Of a stretch of DNA of 64,000 bases, positions 26,022 to 34,687 are shown piece by piece (positions within the stretch are counted from its first letter, which is position 1; the number at the start of each line of letters is the position of its first letter). The notes beneath the pieces were generated by a model. That model did not search any database, was not told the DNA's origin, and was given only the letters and a program-made list of their open reading frames with translations. The DNA is taken from positions 5,514,501-5,578,500 of the forward strand of contig NZ_CP152412.1 of assembly GCF_038957035.1 (NCBI RefSeq). The letters are read 5' to 3'. The translations under genes and the position numbers were made by a program. The stretch comes from Bradyrhizobium sp. B097 (GTDB taxonomy: Bacteria; Pseudomonadota; Alphaproteobacteria; Rhizobiales; Xanthobacteraceae).

Positions 26022-26237
26022 TTACACTGGAAACGGTCCGAACGGACCACTCGTAGGAAAGGTCGGTCCAGTGCCGGTCGGCAGCCGCGGACCACGCCCG
26101 AGCGTCGGAGAAACATAGATCACGCCTCCATGACCGTCCGAAACCGGAATTCCAAAGCAACCGCCGGTCACGGTTTCAAATTCCTCATCGGACAACGGAC
26201 GGACCGTCTGATGCTCATTCTGGTATGCACTCATCAT
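26022..26237 (-). CDS. Double-glycine-leader bacteriocin-like precursor 2
   Basis: 71 residues. Leader ends in PLSDEEFETVTGG, a C39-type double-glycine site; the 45-residue core begins CFGIPVSDGHGG and is rich in Pro, Gly and Thr (GRGPRLPTGTGPTFPTSGPF). One Cys directly follows the cleavage site. The ATG at 26237 is chosen because GGAG lies 6 bases before it; ATGs 6 and 12 bases further upstream are in frame. A Crp-type site lies 80 bases upstream. Unlike precursor 4 the core is not hydrophobic. Confidence 0.75.
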   Translation of the reverse strand: MMSAYQNEHQTVRPLSDEEFETVTGGCFGIPVSDGHGGVIYVSPTLGRGPRLPTGTGPTFPTSGPFGPFPV

Positions 26238-26316
26238 CGTCATCTCCATCTGTCTACGGTGAACGGATGATCCTTGCCATCCAGGTGCAGCTTGCCGCAT
26301 CGACGACCAGCTCGCT

Positions 26317-26330
26317 GTGACCTTGATCAC
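26317..26330 (-). promoter_or_regulatory. Crp-type site before precursor 2
   Basis: GTGACCTTGATCAC, within TGTGACCTTGATCACG, matches GTGA-N6-TCAC exactly. It lies 80 bases before the ATG at 26237. Confidence 0.65.
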
Positions 26331-26433
26331 GCAGCCTGCACGGGCGATGCTGACCCGCACTTTCAGCGGTATCGTCGATGCTGTTGCCGATTGAGGTGCA
26401 GCGGTGAACGATCGACTTGCCGCACAACCACTG

Positions 26434-26470
26434 AAAAAAAATGCGAGGTCCTCGTTTCTGGACCTCGCAT
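26434..26470 (-). terminator. Rho-independent terminator after precursors 4 and 3
   Basis: Arms ATGCGAGGTCC (26441-26451) and GGACCTCGCAT (26460-26470) pair perfectly around an 8-base loop. On the minus strand the stem is followed by eight Ts (26434-26441). It lies 46 bases past the stop of precursor 3. Confidence 0.85.
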
Positions 26471-26515
26471 CGATTGATCCCTTTCCGCTAGCCCAAGGCA
26501 CGAGCCAGGCTTGAG

Positions 26516-26677
26516 CTAGCTCCGAATGGGTCCTCCCGACGAGGTGGGAATGTGAAGTTGGCCCAAAAGCCAATTTATGAAATCGGAAACAGCCGAGCCG
26601 CCGGTTCCGCCATTATTGCGGCTTCCACCGCACGCGGAATCGAGCTCGTCTCCAGTCAACTCACGAATTTTCTGCAT
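26516..26677 (-). CDS. Double-glycine-leader bacteriocin-like precursor 3
   Basis: 53 residues. GAGAGGAG lies 6 bases before the ATG at 26677; the frame ends TAG at 26516-26518. The leader KIRELTGDELDSACGG is a double-glycine type; the core begins SRNNGGTGGSAVSD and contains a hydrophobic helix FINWLLGQLHI before a Ser/Gly/Pro tail. It follows precursor 4 by 110 bases and precedes the terminator, so the two form one transcript, possibly a two-peptide pair. A 15-bp hairpin lies between them and may set their ratio. Confidence 0.75.
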   Translation of the reverse strand: MQKIRELTGDELDSACGGSRNNGGTGGSAVSDFINWLLGQLHIPTSSGGPIRS

Positions 26678-26729
26678 GGTACGCTCCTCTCATCTGTTGG
26701 GCTTCTGCCTGCTGAGCTCCTGCCCGCCG

Positions 26730-26774
26730 CCAAAGCGAAACCCGTGATGCGGGCGCGCCCGGGTCTCGCTTTGG
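26730..26774 (-). promoter_or_regulatory. Intra-operon hairpin between precursors 4 and 3
   Basis: CCAAAGCGAAACCCG (26730-26744) and CGGGTCTCGCTTTGG (26760-26774) pair over 15 positions with one mismatch and a 15-base loop. No T-run follows on the minus strand. It may be an attenuator or a processing and stability element. Confidence 0.55.
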
Positions 26775-26787
26775 TCGGACGGGGTGC

Positions 26788-27018
26788 TCAGAAGATCTGG
26801 CTGATGCAGTACCCGATCCCAGCGAGAAGCCCGCCGCCAATGGCACCGGGTACGGCGCCGATGCCGCCAACCGCCGCACCGCCCATGCCGCCCGTCACTG
26901 TTCCGCCCCCCAGCGCCTTGGCGAAATCTCCCCAGCTCCACTTGCCGCCGGCCACCGCGTCGAGTTCGTCGATGGAGAGCTCGCGGGTGGCTGAATTGTC
27001 GTTCACGTTACGCGTCAT
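26788..27018 (-). CDS. Double-glycine-leader bacteriocin-like precursor 4 (Gly-rich, pore-type)
   Basis: 76 residues. Leader ends RELSIDELDAVAGG; core of about 50 residues begins KWSWGDFAKALGGG and runs into a hydrophobic Gly/Ala-rich helix with several GxxxG motifs (GGMGGAAVGGIGAVPG, then GGGLLAGIGYCISQIF). This resembles Blp-type and two-peptide class II bacteriocins, which insert into membranes. GGAGG lies 7 bases before the ATG at 27018; a longer upstream frame is rejected because it lacks a leader pattern at its N-terminus. A Crp-type site lies 82 bases upstream. First gene of the precursor 4-3 transcript. Confidence 0.83.
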   Translation of the reverse strand: MTRNVNDNSATRELSIDELDAVAGGKWSWGDFAKALGGGTVTGGMGGAAVGGIGAVPGAIGGGLLAGIGYCISQIF

Positions 27019-27099
27019 TTCAGTCCTCCTTGCTGTGTTCATGGTGCGGGACCATCCCGTAACCAGTGTGCAGCATGTCTCTGCTGCCCGGAGGCTTCC

Positions 27100-27113
27100 G
27101 TGAGAATTGTCAC
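27100..27113 (-). promoter_or_regulatory. Crp-type site before precursor 4
   Basis: GTGAGAATTGTCAC matches GTGA-N6-TCAC exactly and lies 82 bases before the ATG at 27018. Confidence 0.65.
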
Positions 27114-27226
27114 TCCAGCTGAACCCCGCTGCAGTCAAGCCGGCTGTTCTGAGCCGCGCGGGCTCCAGGGGTGAAGCCAACGTCGCGCGTCAAAACCCGG
27201 CTCGTGATCGCGCACAATCGCGCCTC

Positions 27227-27240
27227 GTGATGCAGATCAC
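27227..27240. promoter_or_regulatory. Extra Crp-type palindrome without a clear target
   Basis: GTGATGCAGATCAC matches GTGA-N6-TCAC. No gene starts about 80 bases away on the minus strand. On the plus strand an ATG at 27337 with AAGGAG upstream exists, but that frame runs antisense to an exported-protein gene and does not look real. Confidence 0.4.
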
Positions 27241-27396
27241 GCCCGATCTGAATGGCAGATCTATTGTGCTGCGCGGAGTTCGCGAAGGGACGGTCCGTCC
27301 CGGACATCTGGCGGAAAGCACGAAGGAGCGTCCACAATGTGGGACCAGGGATCCGCCGACAGATCCCGCATTCAGCGTCAGCAAATGCGTGGCGCG

Positions 27397-27924
27397 TTAC
27401 AGGCGATCGCGAATGGAGTTCAGGATGCCAGTCGTTGTATCGATGACCCTCAACGCCTCCTGTGCCTTTCCGAACCCCACCGGATTTTTGTTGCATTGCT
27501 CGGACAACTGCACCAGCCGCTTTCTCTCGCCCGTCAGAATGACGTTGGTTTTATCGACCGCAAACTTGACGACACCTCGCAACGGACTGTCGTCACCGAC
27601 GTCGGTCAAGTCCTTCTCCATCGTGATCAGATATTCGTAACTGGCGAGTTCGTCGGAAATCTGCAGAAGCTCGCGGATCGTGGAGTTGACACAGACGATG
27701 TCCCCGTTCGGTACGTCCGAGCGCTTGACGGTCTCGACGAGATCACTCATCAGATTCGCAAACAACGGCTTCAAGCTTTCCGCCTGCTTGCGATCGCTCT
27801 CGGAAAGGACCCCGGCCTGTGAGACAGGGGACCATAGCAAACCCAGCGCTACACTCGTCACGAGCACGGCCTGCTGCGCGTGCGCTGCAAACAACCGCCT
27901 TGCCCTGCCGCTCAGCGTGCGCAT
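27397..27924 (-). CDS. Exported protein of unknown function in the bacteriocin locus
   Basis: 175 residues. Signal peptide (QQAVLVTSVALGLLWSPVSQAG) and then a mostly helical soluble domain with two cysteines that could form a disulfide (IVCVNSTIRELL and LSEQCNKNP). Conserved-looking helices include ESLKPLFANLMSDLVETVK and ELASYEYLITMEKDL. It should reside in the periplasm. It is divergent from the secretion-adaptor gene with 61 bases between them. Candidate roles are immunity or an export accessory; no family recognised. Confidence 0.65.
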   Translation of the reverse strand: MRTLSGRARRLFAAHAQQAVLVTSVALGLLWSPVSQAGVLSESDRKQAESLKPLFANLMSDLVETVKRSDVPNGDIVCVNSTIRELLQISDELASYEYLITMEKDLTDVGDDSPLRGVVKFAVDKTNVILTGERKRLVQLSEQCNKNPVGFGKAQEALRVIDTTTGILNSIRDRL

Positions 27925-27985
27925 TCGAGCCTCGGCACCGATTTCGCGCCGGTCGTTGTTGTGACCACGTCTGATCTATGCGAAG

Positions 27986-29341
27986 ATGTCGACATATTCA
28001 TTCAATCAATTCAGTCCTTTGCGTGCTGATATGTCCACCTCGGAAACGCTCGGACAGCCGGAGAATAGGAGTGCGACCTCCGAGCCGCAACGGGCATTTC
28101 GGGCGATGGCGCTCGATCGCGCGGCCTCGCCTGAACAGCTTGATCAGCTCGTCGTCATCACCAGGCCTGCGGACTGGATTATAACGGTCGTTTTCCTTGT
28201 TGCGGTGGTGGCCGCGGTCGTGTGGAGCATTTTCGGGCGCGTACCCACCCGCGTCTCCGGCGAGGGAATCCTGATCAGCAATGGTGGCAAGGTGGTCGAC
28301 GCGGTCTCGGCCGCGGCCGGCCGGCTGCAGTCCGTTGCCGTCACTGTCGGCGACCACGTCGACCTTGGCCAGTCGATCGCTCAGATCGTTCAGACCGACA
28401 TTGAGCAGAAGCACACGGCGGCGGTCGAAGTATTACGGGAGCGCCAGCGCGAATATACCGACCTCAAATCGAAGGTCGCAGCCGAGCTCGCCGCCAAGAG
28501 TCAGAATTTCGAGAAACTCGAAGCCGCACTCGAGCAAGTCATCAAGGCGACCGGCCAGCGCGTCGATTATCTGTCGGTTGACGTCAAGAACCTCGAAGGG
28601 CTGCTCGCGAAGGGTTACACGACGCGACGCAACCTGGAGGACCGACGCCAGGAACTGAGCGATGCGCAGCAACGCCGCCTCGACGCGCAGAATGAGATTC
28701 TCAAGCTCAGGGCGCAGAAGACGGACCTTGAAACACAGCGCGAACGCGACATTCAACAATCCGAATTTACCCTGAACGAAGCGCGCCGGCAGGTGAATGC
28801 GGCCGCGGAGCAGTTGAGCCAGAATACGCAGGTCCTCAGTCCGATGGAAGGCCGTGTCCTCGAAGTGAAGATCTCTCCCGGCTCGGTACTCTCGGTCGGG
28901 ATGCCCGTGGTCCAGATCGAAACCGAAGGCAGCAAGCTCCAGGCCATCGTCTATATTCCAGCTGAACATGGCAAGCAGATCAAGCCGGGGATGCAGGTTC
29001 ATCTCGAGCCGAGCACCGTCAAACGCGAAGAGTTTGGCATGATGCTGGGCACGGTTTTGAGAGTCTCTGACTTCCCGATGACGCCTCAGGGCATCAGCGC
29101 GGCGTTGCACAATGAAAGCCTGGTGTCCCGCTTCTCCCACAACGGCGCGCCATATGCTGCCGAGGTGGCACTTCAAGAGGATGATTCCACCGCGACGGGC
29201 TATCGCTGGGCCGTGGGCAATGGGCCTGCCACTCATTTGACGAGCGGAACCCTGGCGCACGCGGAAATCACAACTCGGCGGCAACGGCCGCTCGATCTGG
29301 TGATCCCCTTGATCAGGCACCTAACGGGAATTGATGGATAA
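27986..29341 (+). CDS. HlyD-type membrane-fusion protein of NHLM bacteriocin export system
   Basis: 451 residues. One membrane helix near residue 60-80 (WIITVVFLVAVVAAVVW), then a barrel/lipoyl half (GEGILISNGGKVVDAVSAAA, VGDHVDLGQSIAQI), a long coiled coil about residues 140-275, and the second lipoyl half (SPMEGRVLEVKISPGSVL). This is the layout of HlyD-family adaptors linking an inner-membrane ABC exporter to the outer envelope; with its neighbours it fits the NHLM bacteriocin system secretion protein. The ATG at 27986 has only a weak ribosome site; a later ATG at 28031 is possible. Its stop overlaps the start of the C39-ABC gene. Confidence 0.88.
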   Translation: MSTYSFNQFSPLRADMSTSETLGQPENRSATSEPQRAFRAMALDRAASPEQLDQLVVITRPADWIITVVFLVAVVAAVVWSIFGRVPTRVSGEGILISNGGKVVDAVSAAAGRLQSVAVTVGDHVDLGQSIAQIVQTDIEQKHTAAVEVLRERQREYTDLKSKVAAELAAKSQNFEKLEAALEQVIKATGQRVDYLSVDVKNLEGLLAKGYTTRRNLEDRRQELSDAQQRRLDAQNEILKLRAQKTDLETQRERDIQQSEFTLNEARRQVNAAAEQLSQNTQVLSPMEGRVLEVKISPGSVLSVGMPVVQIETEGSKLQAIVYIPAEHGKQIKPGMQVHLEPSTVKREEFGMMLGTVLRVSDFPMTPQGISAALHNESLVSRFSHNGAPYAAEVALQEDDSTATGYRWAVGNGPATHLTSGTLAHAEITTRRQRPLDLVIPLIRHLTGIDG

Positions 29342-31535
29342 GTCCCCTCCCACGTCGGCAAACGCGCGGCACGGTCGCCTATCGGGACTGCTGCGCAAGC
29401 AGGTGAAGCGGACCCCGGTTGTCCTGCAGATGGAGGCGGTCGAATGCGGCGCTGCGGCGCTCGCAATCATTCTCGCCTATCACGGCGCCTGGATTCCCCT
29501 GGAGCAGCTCCGCATTGCCTGCGGCGTTTCGCGCGACGGAAGCAAGGCCAGCAACATCGTCAGGGCGGCGCGGCGCTACGGCCTAGTTGCAAGGGGGTAC
29601 AGTGTCGAGCCGCCCGCGCTGACTACGCTTCCGACACCCTGCATCATCCACTGGAACTTCAATCATTTTGTGGTCCTGGAGGGTATCAAGGCCCGGCACG
29701 CCTATATCAACGATCCTGCGAGCGGCCGCAGACGCATTAGCTTGGCCGAGCTCGATCTTGCCTTCACCGGAGTGGTGCTGGTCTTCGAGCGCGGCGAAGA
29801 GTTCAAAATGGTCGGCAGCAAGCCCAACGGGATCGGGCTGCTGCTGCAAGAGTTGCGTCATTCAAGGGCGGCGGTTGTCCTGCTGGTGATCGTGAGTATC
29901 GTGCTCGTCGTTCCCAATATCCTTGCCGCAGGCTTCTCCAAGATTTTTGTCGACGACATTCTGATCCAGCACAACAATCGCTGGCTCATGCCACTCCTGA
30001 TCGGAATGGCGCTAACGGCGGCCTGTCGCGCGGTGATGGTCGCGGTTCGTCAGTCGGTGTTATTACGATTGCAGGCCAAGCTCTCTGTTGTCATGACCAG
30101 TCGCTTCCTGTGGCGCGTGATGGCGCTGCCGATGGAATTCTTTACCCAGCGCCATGCCGGGGACGTTGCCAGCCGCGTTGCGTCGAACGAGCAGGTCGCA
30201 CGCCTTTTGTCCGGCGGAATTACGATGAACGCGCTCAGCTTGACGTCGGTGCTGCTGTTTGCCGGCGCGATGGCGGTCTATGACGTCAGCCTGACGGTGC
30301 TGTGCGTCGCGATCGCCTTGCTGAACGTTCTCCTGCTTCGCCTGGTTGGGGCGCGACGGCAGGAGCTCAGCTACCGGCTCGCGGTTGAACGGGGCAAGCT
30401 CCTGGGCGCCACGGTGGGCCTGGTGCGTACCATCGAAACCATCAAGGCGAGCGGCCAGGAGGATGACGCGTTTGGCAAATGGGCGGGCCTCCAGGCCAAC
30501 AATCTGAACGCCGAACAGAGGCTTGGTGCATCGGCCATCATCTTGGACATGATGCCGACGCTGCTCTCCGGGCTGATGGTCGCGGCGATCCTCGGGCTCG
30601 GTGGTTTGCGGGTTATCGAAGGCTCGCTGACGCTTGGCAGCCTGGTTGCATTCCAATCCCTGGCGGCGAACTTCTCGGAACCATTCGAGAATCTCGTCAA
30701 CTATTTCGGCGGCCTGCAGACCATCAAGGGAGCGCTCGAACGGCTCGAGGATATTCGCAAATACCCACTCCGGCCCGCGCCATCCGGCAACGCCATCGAT
30801 AGCGTTCCATCAAAGCTTGCCGGCAGGGTCGAGCTTCGCAACATCAGCTTCGGCTATTCGGTTCTGGAACCGCCGCTGCTGGCCGACCTGTCGCTGGCGA
30901 TCCCTGCGGGATCGCGCGTGGCACTTGTCGGCGTCTCCGGCAGCGGAAAATCGACGCTCGGCAAATTGATCTGTGGGCTGTACGAGCCGTGGGCGGGAGA
31001 AATTCTATTCGATCAATGGAAGCTGGCGGAGCTTCCATCCCAGGAGTTCGCAAATTCCGTCTCCTATGTGGACCAGGATATATTTCTGTTCGAGGGGACC
31101 GCGCGCGACAACCTGACCCTTTGGGATTCGACGGTGGATGAGCGCGACTTGATCGCCGCCGCGCGGGATGCGTTGATCCATCACGACCTGGCCACGCGTC
31201 CCGGAAACTATGACTGCCACATCAATGAGGGCGGCGGCAATTTCAGCGGAGGGCAACGCCAACGTATCGAAATCGCTCGGGCGTTAGTCTGCAATCCGTC
31301 GATTCTCGTCCTGGACGAAGCAATGGCCGCCCTCGATCCGATCACGGAAAAGGTCATCGACGACAACCTGCGACGCCGAGGCTGCACCTGCATTATCATC
31401 GCACATCGCCTGAGCACTGTGCGTGATTGCGACGAAATCATCGTGCTGGAGCATGGCCGGATCGTGGAACGTGGCACCCACGAACAGCTTGTCGCGCTCC
31501 AGGGCGCCTATGCAAGGCTCGTGACAAGCGAATGA
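29334..31535 (+). CDS. C39 peptidase-ABC exporter (NHLM bacteriocin type)
   Basis: 733 residues. Cleaves double-glycine leaders and exports the cores. The N-terminal C39 peptidase has catalytic Cys38 (QMEAVECGAAALA), His111 (WNFNHFVVL) and Asp127 (INDPAS). A six-helix transmembrane domain follows (about residues 165-440). The ATPase domain has Walker A GVSGSGKST, signature FSGGQRQR, Walker B ILVLDEAMAALD and switch His in IIAHRLS. The ATG at 29334 is preferred over a TTG one codon earlier. Overlaps with the adaptor gene upstream and the second ABC gene downstream (ATGA) indicate one operon. It is the likely processing enzyme for the five precursors. Confidence 0.93.
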   Translation: MDKSPPTSANARHGRLSGLLRKQVKRTPVVLQMEAVECGAAALAIILAYHGAWIPLEQLRIACGVSRDGSKASNIVRAARRYGLVARGYSVEPPALTTLPTPCIIHWNFNHFVVLEGIKARHAYINDPASGRRRISLAELDLAFTGVVLVFERGEEFKMVGSKPNGIGLLLQELRHSRAAVVLLVIVSIVLVVPNILAAGFSKIFVDDILIQHNNRWLMPLLIGMALTAACRAVMVAVRQSVLLRLQAKLSVVMTSRFLWRVMALPMEFFTQRHAGDVASRVASNEQVARLLSGGITMNALSLTSVLLFAGAMAVYDVSLTVLCVAIALLNVLLLRLVGARRQELSYRLAVERGKLLGATVGLVRTIETIKASGQEDDAFGKWAGLQANNLNAEQRLGASAIILDMMPTLLSGLMVAAILGLGGLRVIEGSLTLGSLVAFQSLAANFSEPFENLVNYFGGLQTIKGALERLEDIRKYPLRPAPSGNAIDSVPSKLAGRVELRNISFGYSVLEPPLLADLSLAIPAGSRVALVGVSGSGKSTLGKLICGLYEPWAGEILFDQWKLAELPSQEFANSVSYVDQDIFLFEGTARDNLTLWDSTVDERDLIAAARDALIHHDLATRPGNYDCHINEGGGNFSGGQRQRIEIARALVCNPSILVLDEAMAALDPITEKVIDDNLRRRGCTCIIIAHRLSTVRDCDEIIVLEHGRIVERGTHEQLVALQGAYARLVTSE

Positions 31536-34420
31536 GTAACCCCGGCACGAGGGATGAGTTTGCGACCGCGAGGCCAATTGAAGCCCCCGCCCCTTACCGC
31601 GTGGCGGTCGATCCGCGGCATCCCATTCTCCTCAACGAACGCGATCAGGTACTGGAGGTGAGCGCCGGTCATATCGATATCTTCGCCGTGGAGGCGGACG
31701 GCGTCCGACATCATCTGCTTCGATGTGAAATTGGCGAAGTCATACTGGACCTGCACACGGCCTGTGAAAGGTCAGCGATTCAGTTGCAGATCGTCGCAGT
31801 CGGGGGTCCCGACGCGGAGATCATCACGGTCTCACGAAGCGAGATCGCCACGGAACGCATGTCGGGCTGGATCGGCCGGGTCTCCATGCTCGCGGCCGGC
31901 TCGGCCCGATCGGACAACGCTTCCGAATTGATCGGCGGCGAAACAAGTGAACTGCGTCCAGGCGAGCGTTGCCGTGGCCCAAAGCGAAGCATCGTGTGGG
32001 CCCGCATCGAAGCAGGAGGCGTGAAAGTATTGGATCTCGACCTCGAGCTCGAGGCCGGAGGTCCCTTCATTCCGCTCACAGCGGAGGTCTGGCTGGAAGC
32101 CGGCGAGAGTGGCGCCAGAATCACAGCAGAGCCGACCGCGCCTGAATTGCCTCTGGTCTGGCTGGCCCTCGACCGCTTCCATGTCGCGATTGCCGCCAGT
32201 CTGGAGCGGTGGCTTCGACATGAGCGGTCGTCCGAGCGGCAGCAACTCGCCCGGCGAGCCGAACTGACCCGTGCGCGAACGCTGGATGCTCTTGAGCGTC
32301 TGTCCGAAGTTGTCACCGCGCCAACCGGTCGGACGCAGGTCGAGCTGGATGCCAGCGATCCCCTGCTCGCCAGTTGCCGCCTCGTTGCGGACGCATCGGG
32401 AAGCTCCATCATTCATGCGAGCCGAACGCATCCCGCAAGCCAGAGTTTCAGCGACATCCTGCAGATCGCGCGTGCATCGCGGTTACGAATTCGCCGCGTC
32501 CAGTTGCGCGATCGTTGGTGGAAGTCGGATGCCGGCCCCCTGCTGGGGTGGCATGGGCCCGAAAGAGACCCGGTCGCTCTGATCCGTGACCGGCGCGGCC
32601 GGTACACGATGATCGATCCGAAGCAAGAATGGCGGCAACCGGTCGGTGGCTCGGTTGCAAGCGCTCTCGCACCGGAAGCCGTCAGCTTCTACAAAGCCTT
32701 GCCCGCGCACCCACTTCGCTATCGTGATCTGCTGTCATTCGCGACCGGAGGCCTCTCCGGCAGCATGGTCCGCATGACCCTCGTGATCATTGCCATCGGG
32801 TTGCTGTCGCTGATACCGCCGCTGGTGACGAATCTGCTGGTCAATTCCGTGATCCCCCGCACGGAGATCGACCAGCTCGTCGTTTGCGCGGCAGCGCTCT
32901 CCGTCACCGCGATCGCGATAGCGGGACTGCAGGGAATGCAGGGACTGGTCACGCTCCGGCTCGAAGGCCTCCTCGATTACAAGCTCCAGGCCGCCCTCAT
33001 CGATCGACTGCTCCGGTTACCGGCGTCGCTGTTTCGCGACTACACGACCGGAGATTTGGTCGACCGGTCGATGGGCATTGAAGCGACGCGCCAGATCGTT
33101 ACCGGACGGACCTTGCGAGGCTTTACATCGGCCCTGTTCGGGATTTTCAGTATTGGGCTCATGCTCTACTACGACCTCAGACTCGGCAGTATCGCGCTTC
33201 TACTGATCGCGCTCCGGGCGGCCGCAATCGTCGCTACCAGCGCCGTGCGAATCTACTACGAAAGCAAGCACTTCAATCTGCAAGGCAAGGTCAGCGGTTT
33301 GGTGCTGCAACTGATCGCCGGCGTCAGCAAGCTTCGCGTGGCGAACGCCGCAAGTCGCGCACTGGCGCGATGGTCGGGACAATTCGCCGTTCAGAAGCGC
33401 TACTTCATCGCCTCGCAGCTAGCGGCCAACGTGCTGGTCGTGTTCGAGACGGCCTTCCCCCTTCTAGCCGTGTTGATCATTTTTGCGGTCGCCTCGCGCA
33501 CCAACAGTCAGCTCTTGGCCAATCTCGGCGCCTTTCTCGGTTTCCTCTCCGCGTTCGGACAGACCACGGCAGCGATCGGCAACTTTGCCTCGAGCATGAG
33601 CGAATCGCTGGTGGTCATCCCCCATCTCACCAGGATGAAGCCGATTCTCTCCGCCGCCGCCGAGATCGCTGAAGATCGGCGGCCCGCAGGCGAGCTGATA
33701 GGTGAAATCGAGTTTTCCGGTGTCACATTCCGCTATATCGAGGGTGGACCTACGGTTCTTAATGACATTACCTTGCGTGTTTCGAGGGGCGAGTATGTGG
33801 CAATTGTCGGCCCTTCGGGCAGCGGAAAATCATCGCTGTTGCGATTGCTGCTGGATTTCGAACGACCGGAAGCCGGGACGATCTTCTATGACGGCAAGGC
33901 GCTGAACACGGTTGAGACCAACGACGTGCGCCGCCAGCTCGGCGTTGTACTGCAAGACACCAAGCTGGCAACGGGCAGTCTATACGAAAACATTTGCGGC
34001 GGCGTCGACCTGACGCTGGACAAAGCCTGGGAGGCCGCGCGGCTCGCGGCGCTCGATGCCGATATTCGGCAGATGCCGATGGGTATGCACACGCTCGTTG
34101 CGGAAGGCATCAATACGCTCTCGGGCGGACAGCGCCAGAGAGTCCTCATCGCCCGCGCGCTGGCACGTTCGCCACGCATCTTGCTTTTTGACGAAGCAAC
34201 GAGCGCGCTCGACAACCAGACCCAGGCGATCGTCGGAGCCTCGCTGGAGCGGCTGAATGTCACGCGGATTGTTATTGCTCATCGGCTGAGCACAATCCGC
34301 CACGCGGATCGAATCGTGATGCTGGTCGGTGGCAAGATCGTGCAATCGGGAAGCTATGACGAGCTGACGAGTGGAACCGGCCCATTTGCAGAGTTCGCGC
34401 GGAGACAGCTTGTGGTCTAG
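31532..34420 (+). CDS. Second ABC protein of NHLM bacteriocin export system, with long N-terminal domain
   Basis: 962 residues. About 430 N-terminal residues precede the transporter and lack a C39 catalytic Cys; they include a part (LLNERDQVLEVSAGHIDIFA) resembling the N-terminal region of NHLM ATP-binding proteins. The transmembrane domain spans about 435-710 (MVRMTLVIIAIGLLSLIPPL and others). The ATPase has Walker A GPSGSGKSS, signature LSGGQRQR and Walker B ILLFDEATSALD. It probably pairs with the C39-ABC protein as a heterodimer, or acts at a different step. Its ATG overlaps the previous stop; upstream in-frame codons inside that gene are rejected. No sign of decay. Confidence 0.9.
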   Translation: MSNPGTRDEFATARPIEAPAPYRVAVDPRHPILLNERDQVLEVSAGHIDIFAVEADGVRHHLLRCEIGEVILDLHTACERSAIQLQIVAVGGPDAEIITVSRSEIATERMSGWIGRVSMLAAGSARSDNASELIGGETSELRPGERCRGPKRSIVWARIEAGGVKVLDLDLELEAGGPFIPLTAEVWLEAGESGARITAEPTAPELPLVWLALDRFHVAIAASLERWLRHERSSERQQLARRAELTRARTLDALERLSEVVTAPTGRTQVELDASDPLLASCRLVADASGSSIIHASRTHPASQSFSDILQIARASRLRIRRVQLRDRWWKSDAGPLLGWHGPERDPVALIRDRRGRYTMIDPKQEWRQPVGGSVASALAPEAVSFYKALPAHPLRYRDLLSFATGGLSGSMVRMTLVIIAIGLLSLIPPLVTNLLVNSVIPRTEIDQLVVCAAALSVTAIAIAGLQGMQGLVTLRLEGLLDYKLQAALIDRLLRLPASLFRDYTTGDLVDRSMGIEATRQIVTGRTLRGFTSALFGIFSIGLMLYYDLRLGSIALLLIALRAAAIVATSAVRIYYESKHFNLQGKVSGLVLQLIAGVSKLRVANAASRALARWSGQFAVQKRYFIASQLAANVLVVFETAFPLLAVLIIFAVASRTNSQLLANLGAFLGFLSAFGQTTAAIGNFASSMSESLVVIPHLTRMKPILSAAAEIAEDRRPAGELIGEIEFSGVTFRYIEGGPTVLNDITLRVSRGEYVAIVGPSGSGKSSLLRLLLDFERPEAGTIFYDGKALNTVETNDVRRQLGVVLQDTKLATGSLYENICGGVDLTLDKAWEAARLAALDADIRQMPMGMHTLVAEGINTLSGGQRQRVLIARALARSPRILLFDEATSALDNQTQAIVGASLERLNVTRIVIAHRLSTIRHADRIVMLVGGKIVQSGSYDELTSGTGPFAEFARRQLVV

Positions 34421-34687
34421 CCAACTGGTCGATCGGCCTGCTTACCACAATCCCTCCATTCAGTCCTATGCCCTGACGACTACGAGCACAAAGCATCTCG
34501 GACATGACGTCATGTCGTCCTGACCAGAGTGCCATGGTCGCAAGAGGCGACCAACTCACAGGTTCTGTCCACGTCGGCTGTGGGAAAGGATGACGCGCGG
34601 CCACTTGCTGCGCAATCGTCACGCAGCAAGTCTTTGATTCACCGAGCCGCATCGCGGATCGCGTGCCAGCGCCGATCCCGACGAAGA
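34421..34687. other. Spacer between exporter gene and precursor 5
   Basis: 267 bases between convergent genes. No convincing gene, and no terminator with a T-run was found by eye. Confidence 0.4.

Larger units (their letters stand above)
27019..27396. other. Regulatory stretch before precursor 4
   Basis: 378 bases without a confident gene. It holds two GTGA-N6-TCAC palindromes, at 27100-27113 (assigned to precursor 4) and at 27227-27240 (no clear target). Confidence 0.5.

Noticed and set aside
27337..27822. Plus-strand ORF with AAGGAG before its ATG, about 100 bases from a Crp-type site
   Set aside because: It runs antisense to the exported protein at 27397-27924, whose signal peptide and composition are convincing; this frame has no recognisable features.
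31427..31531. Extended start of the second ABC protein
   Set aside because: The extension lies inside the C39-ABC gene; the ATG overlapping that gene's stop is the normal coupled start.
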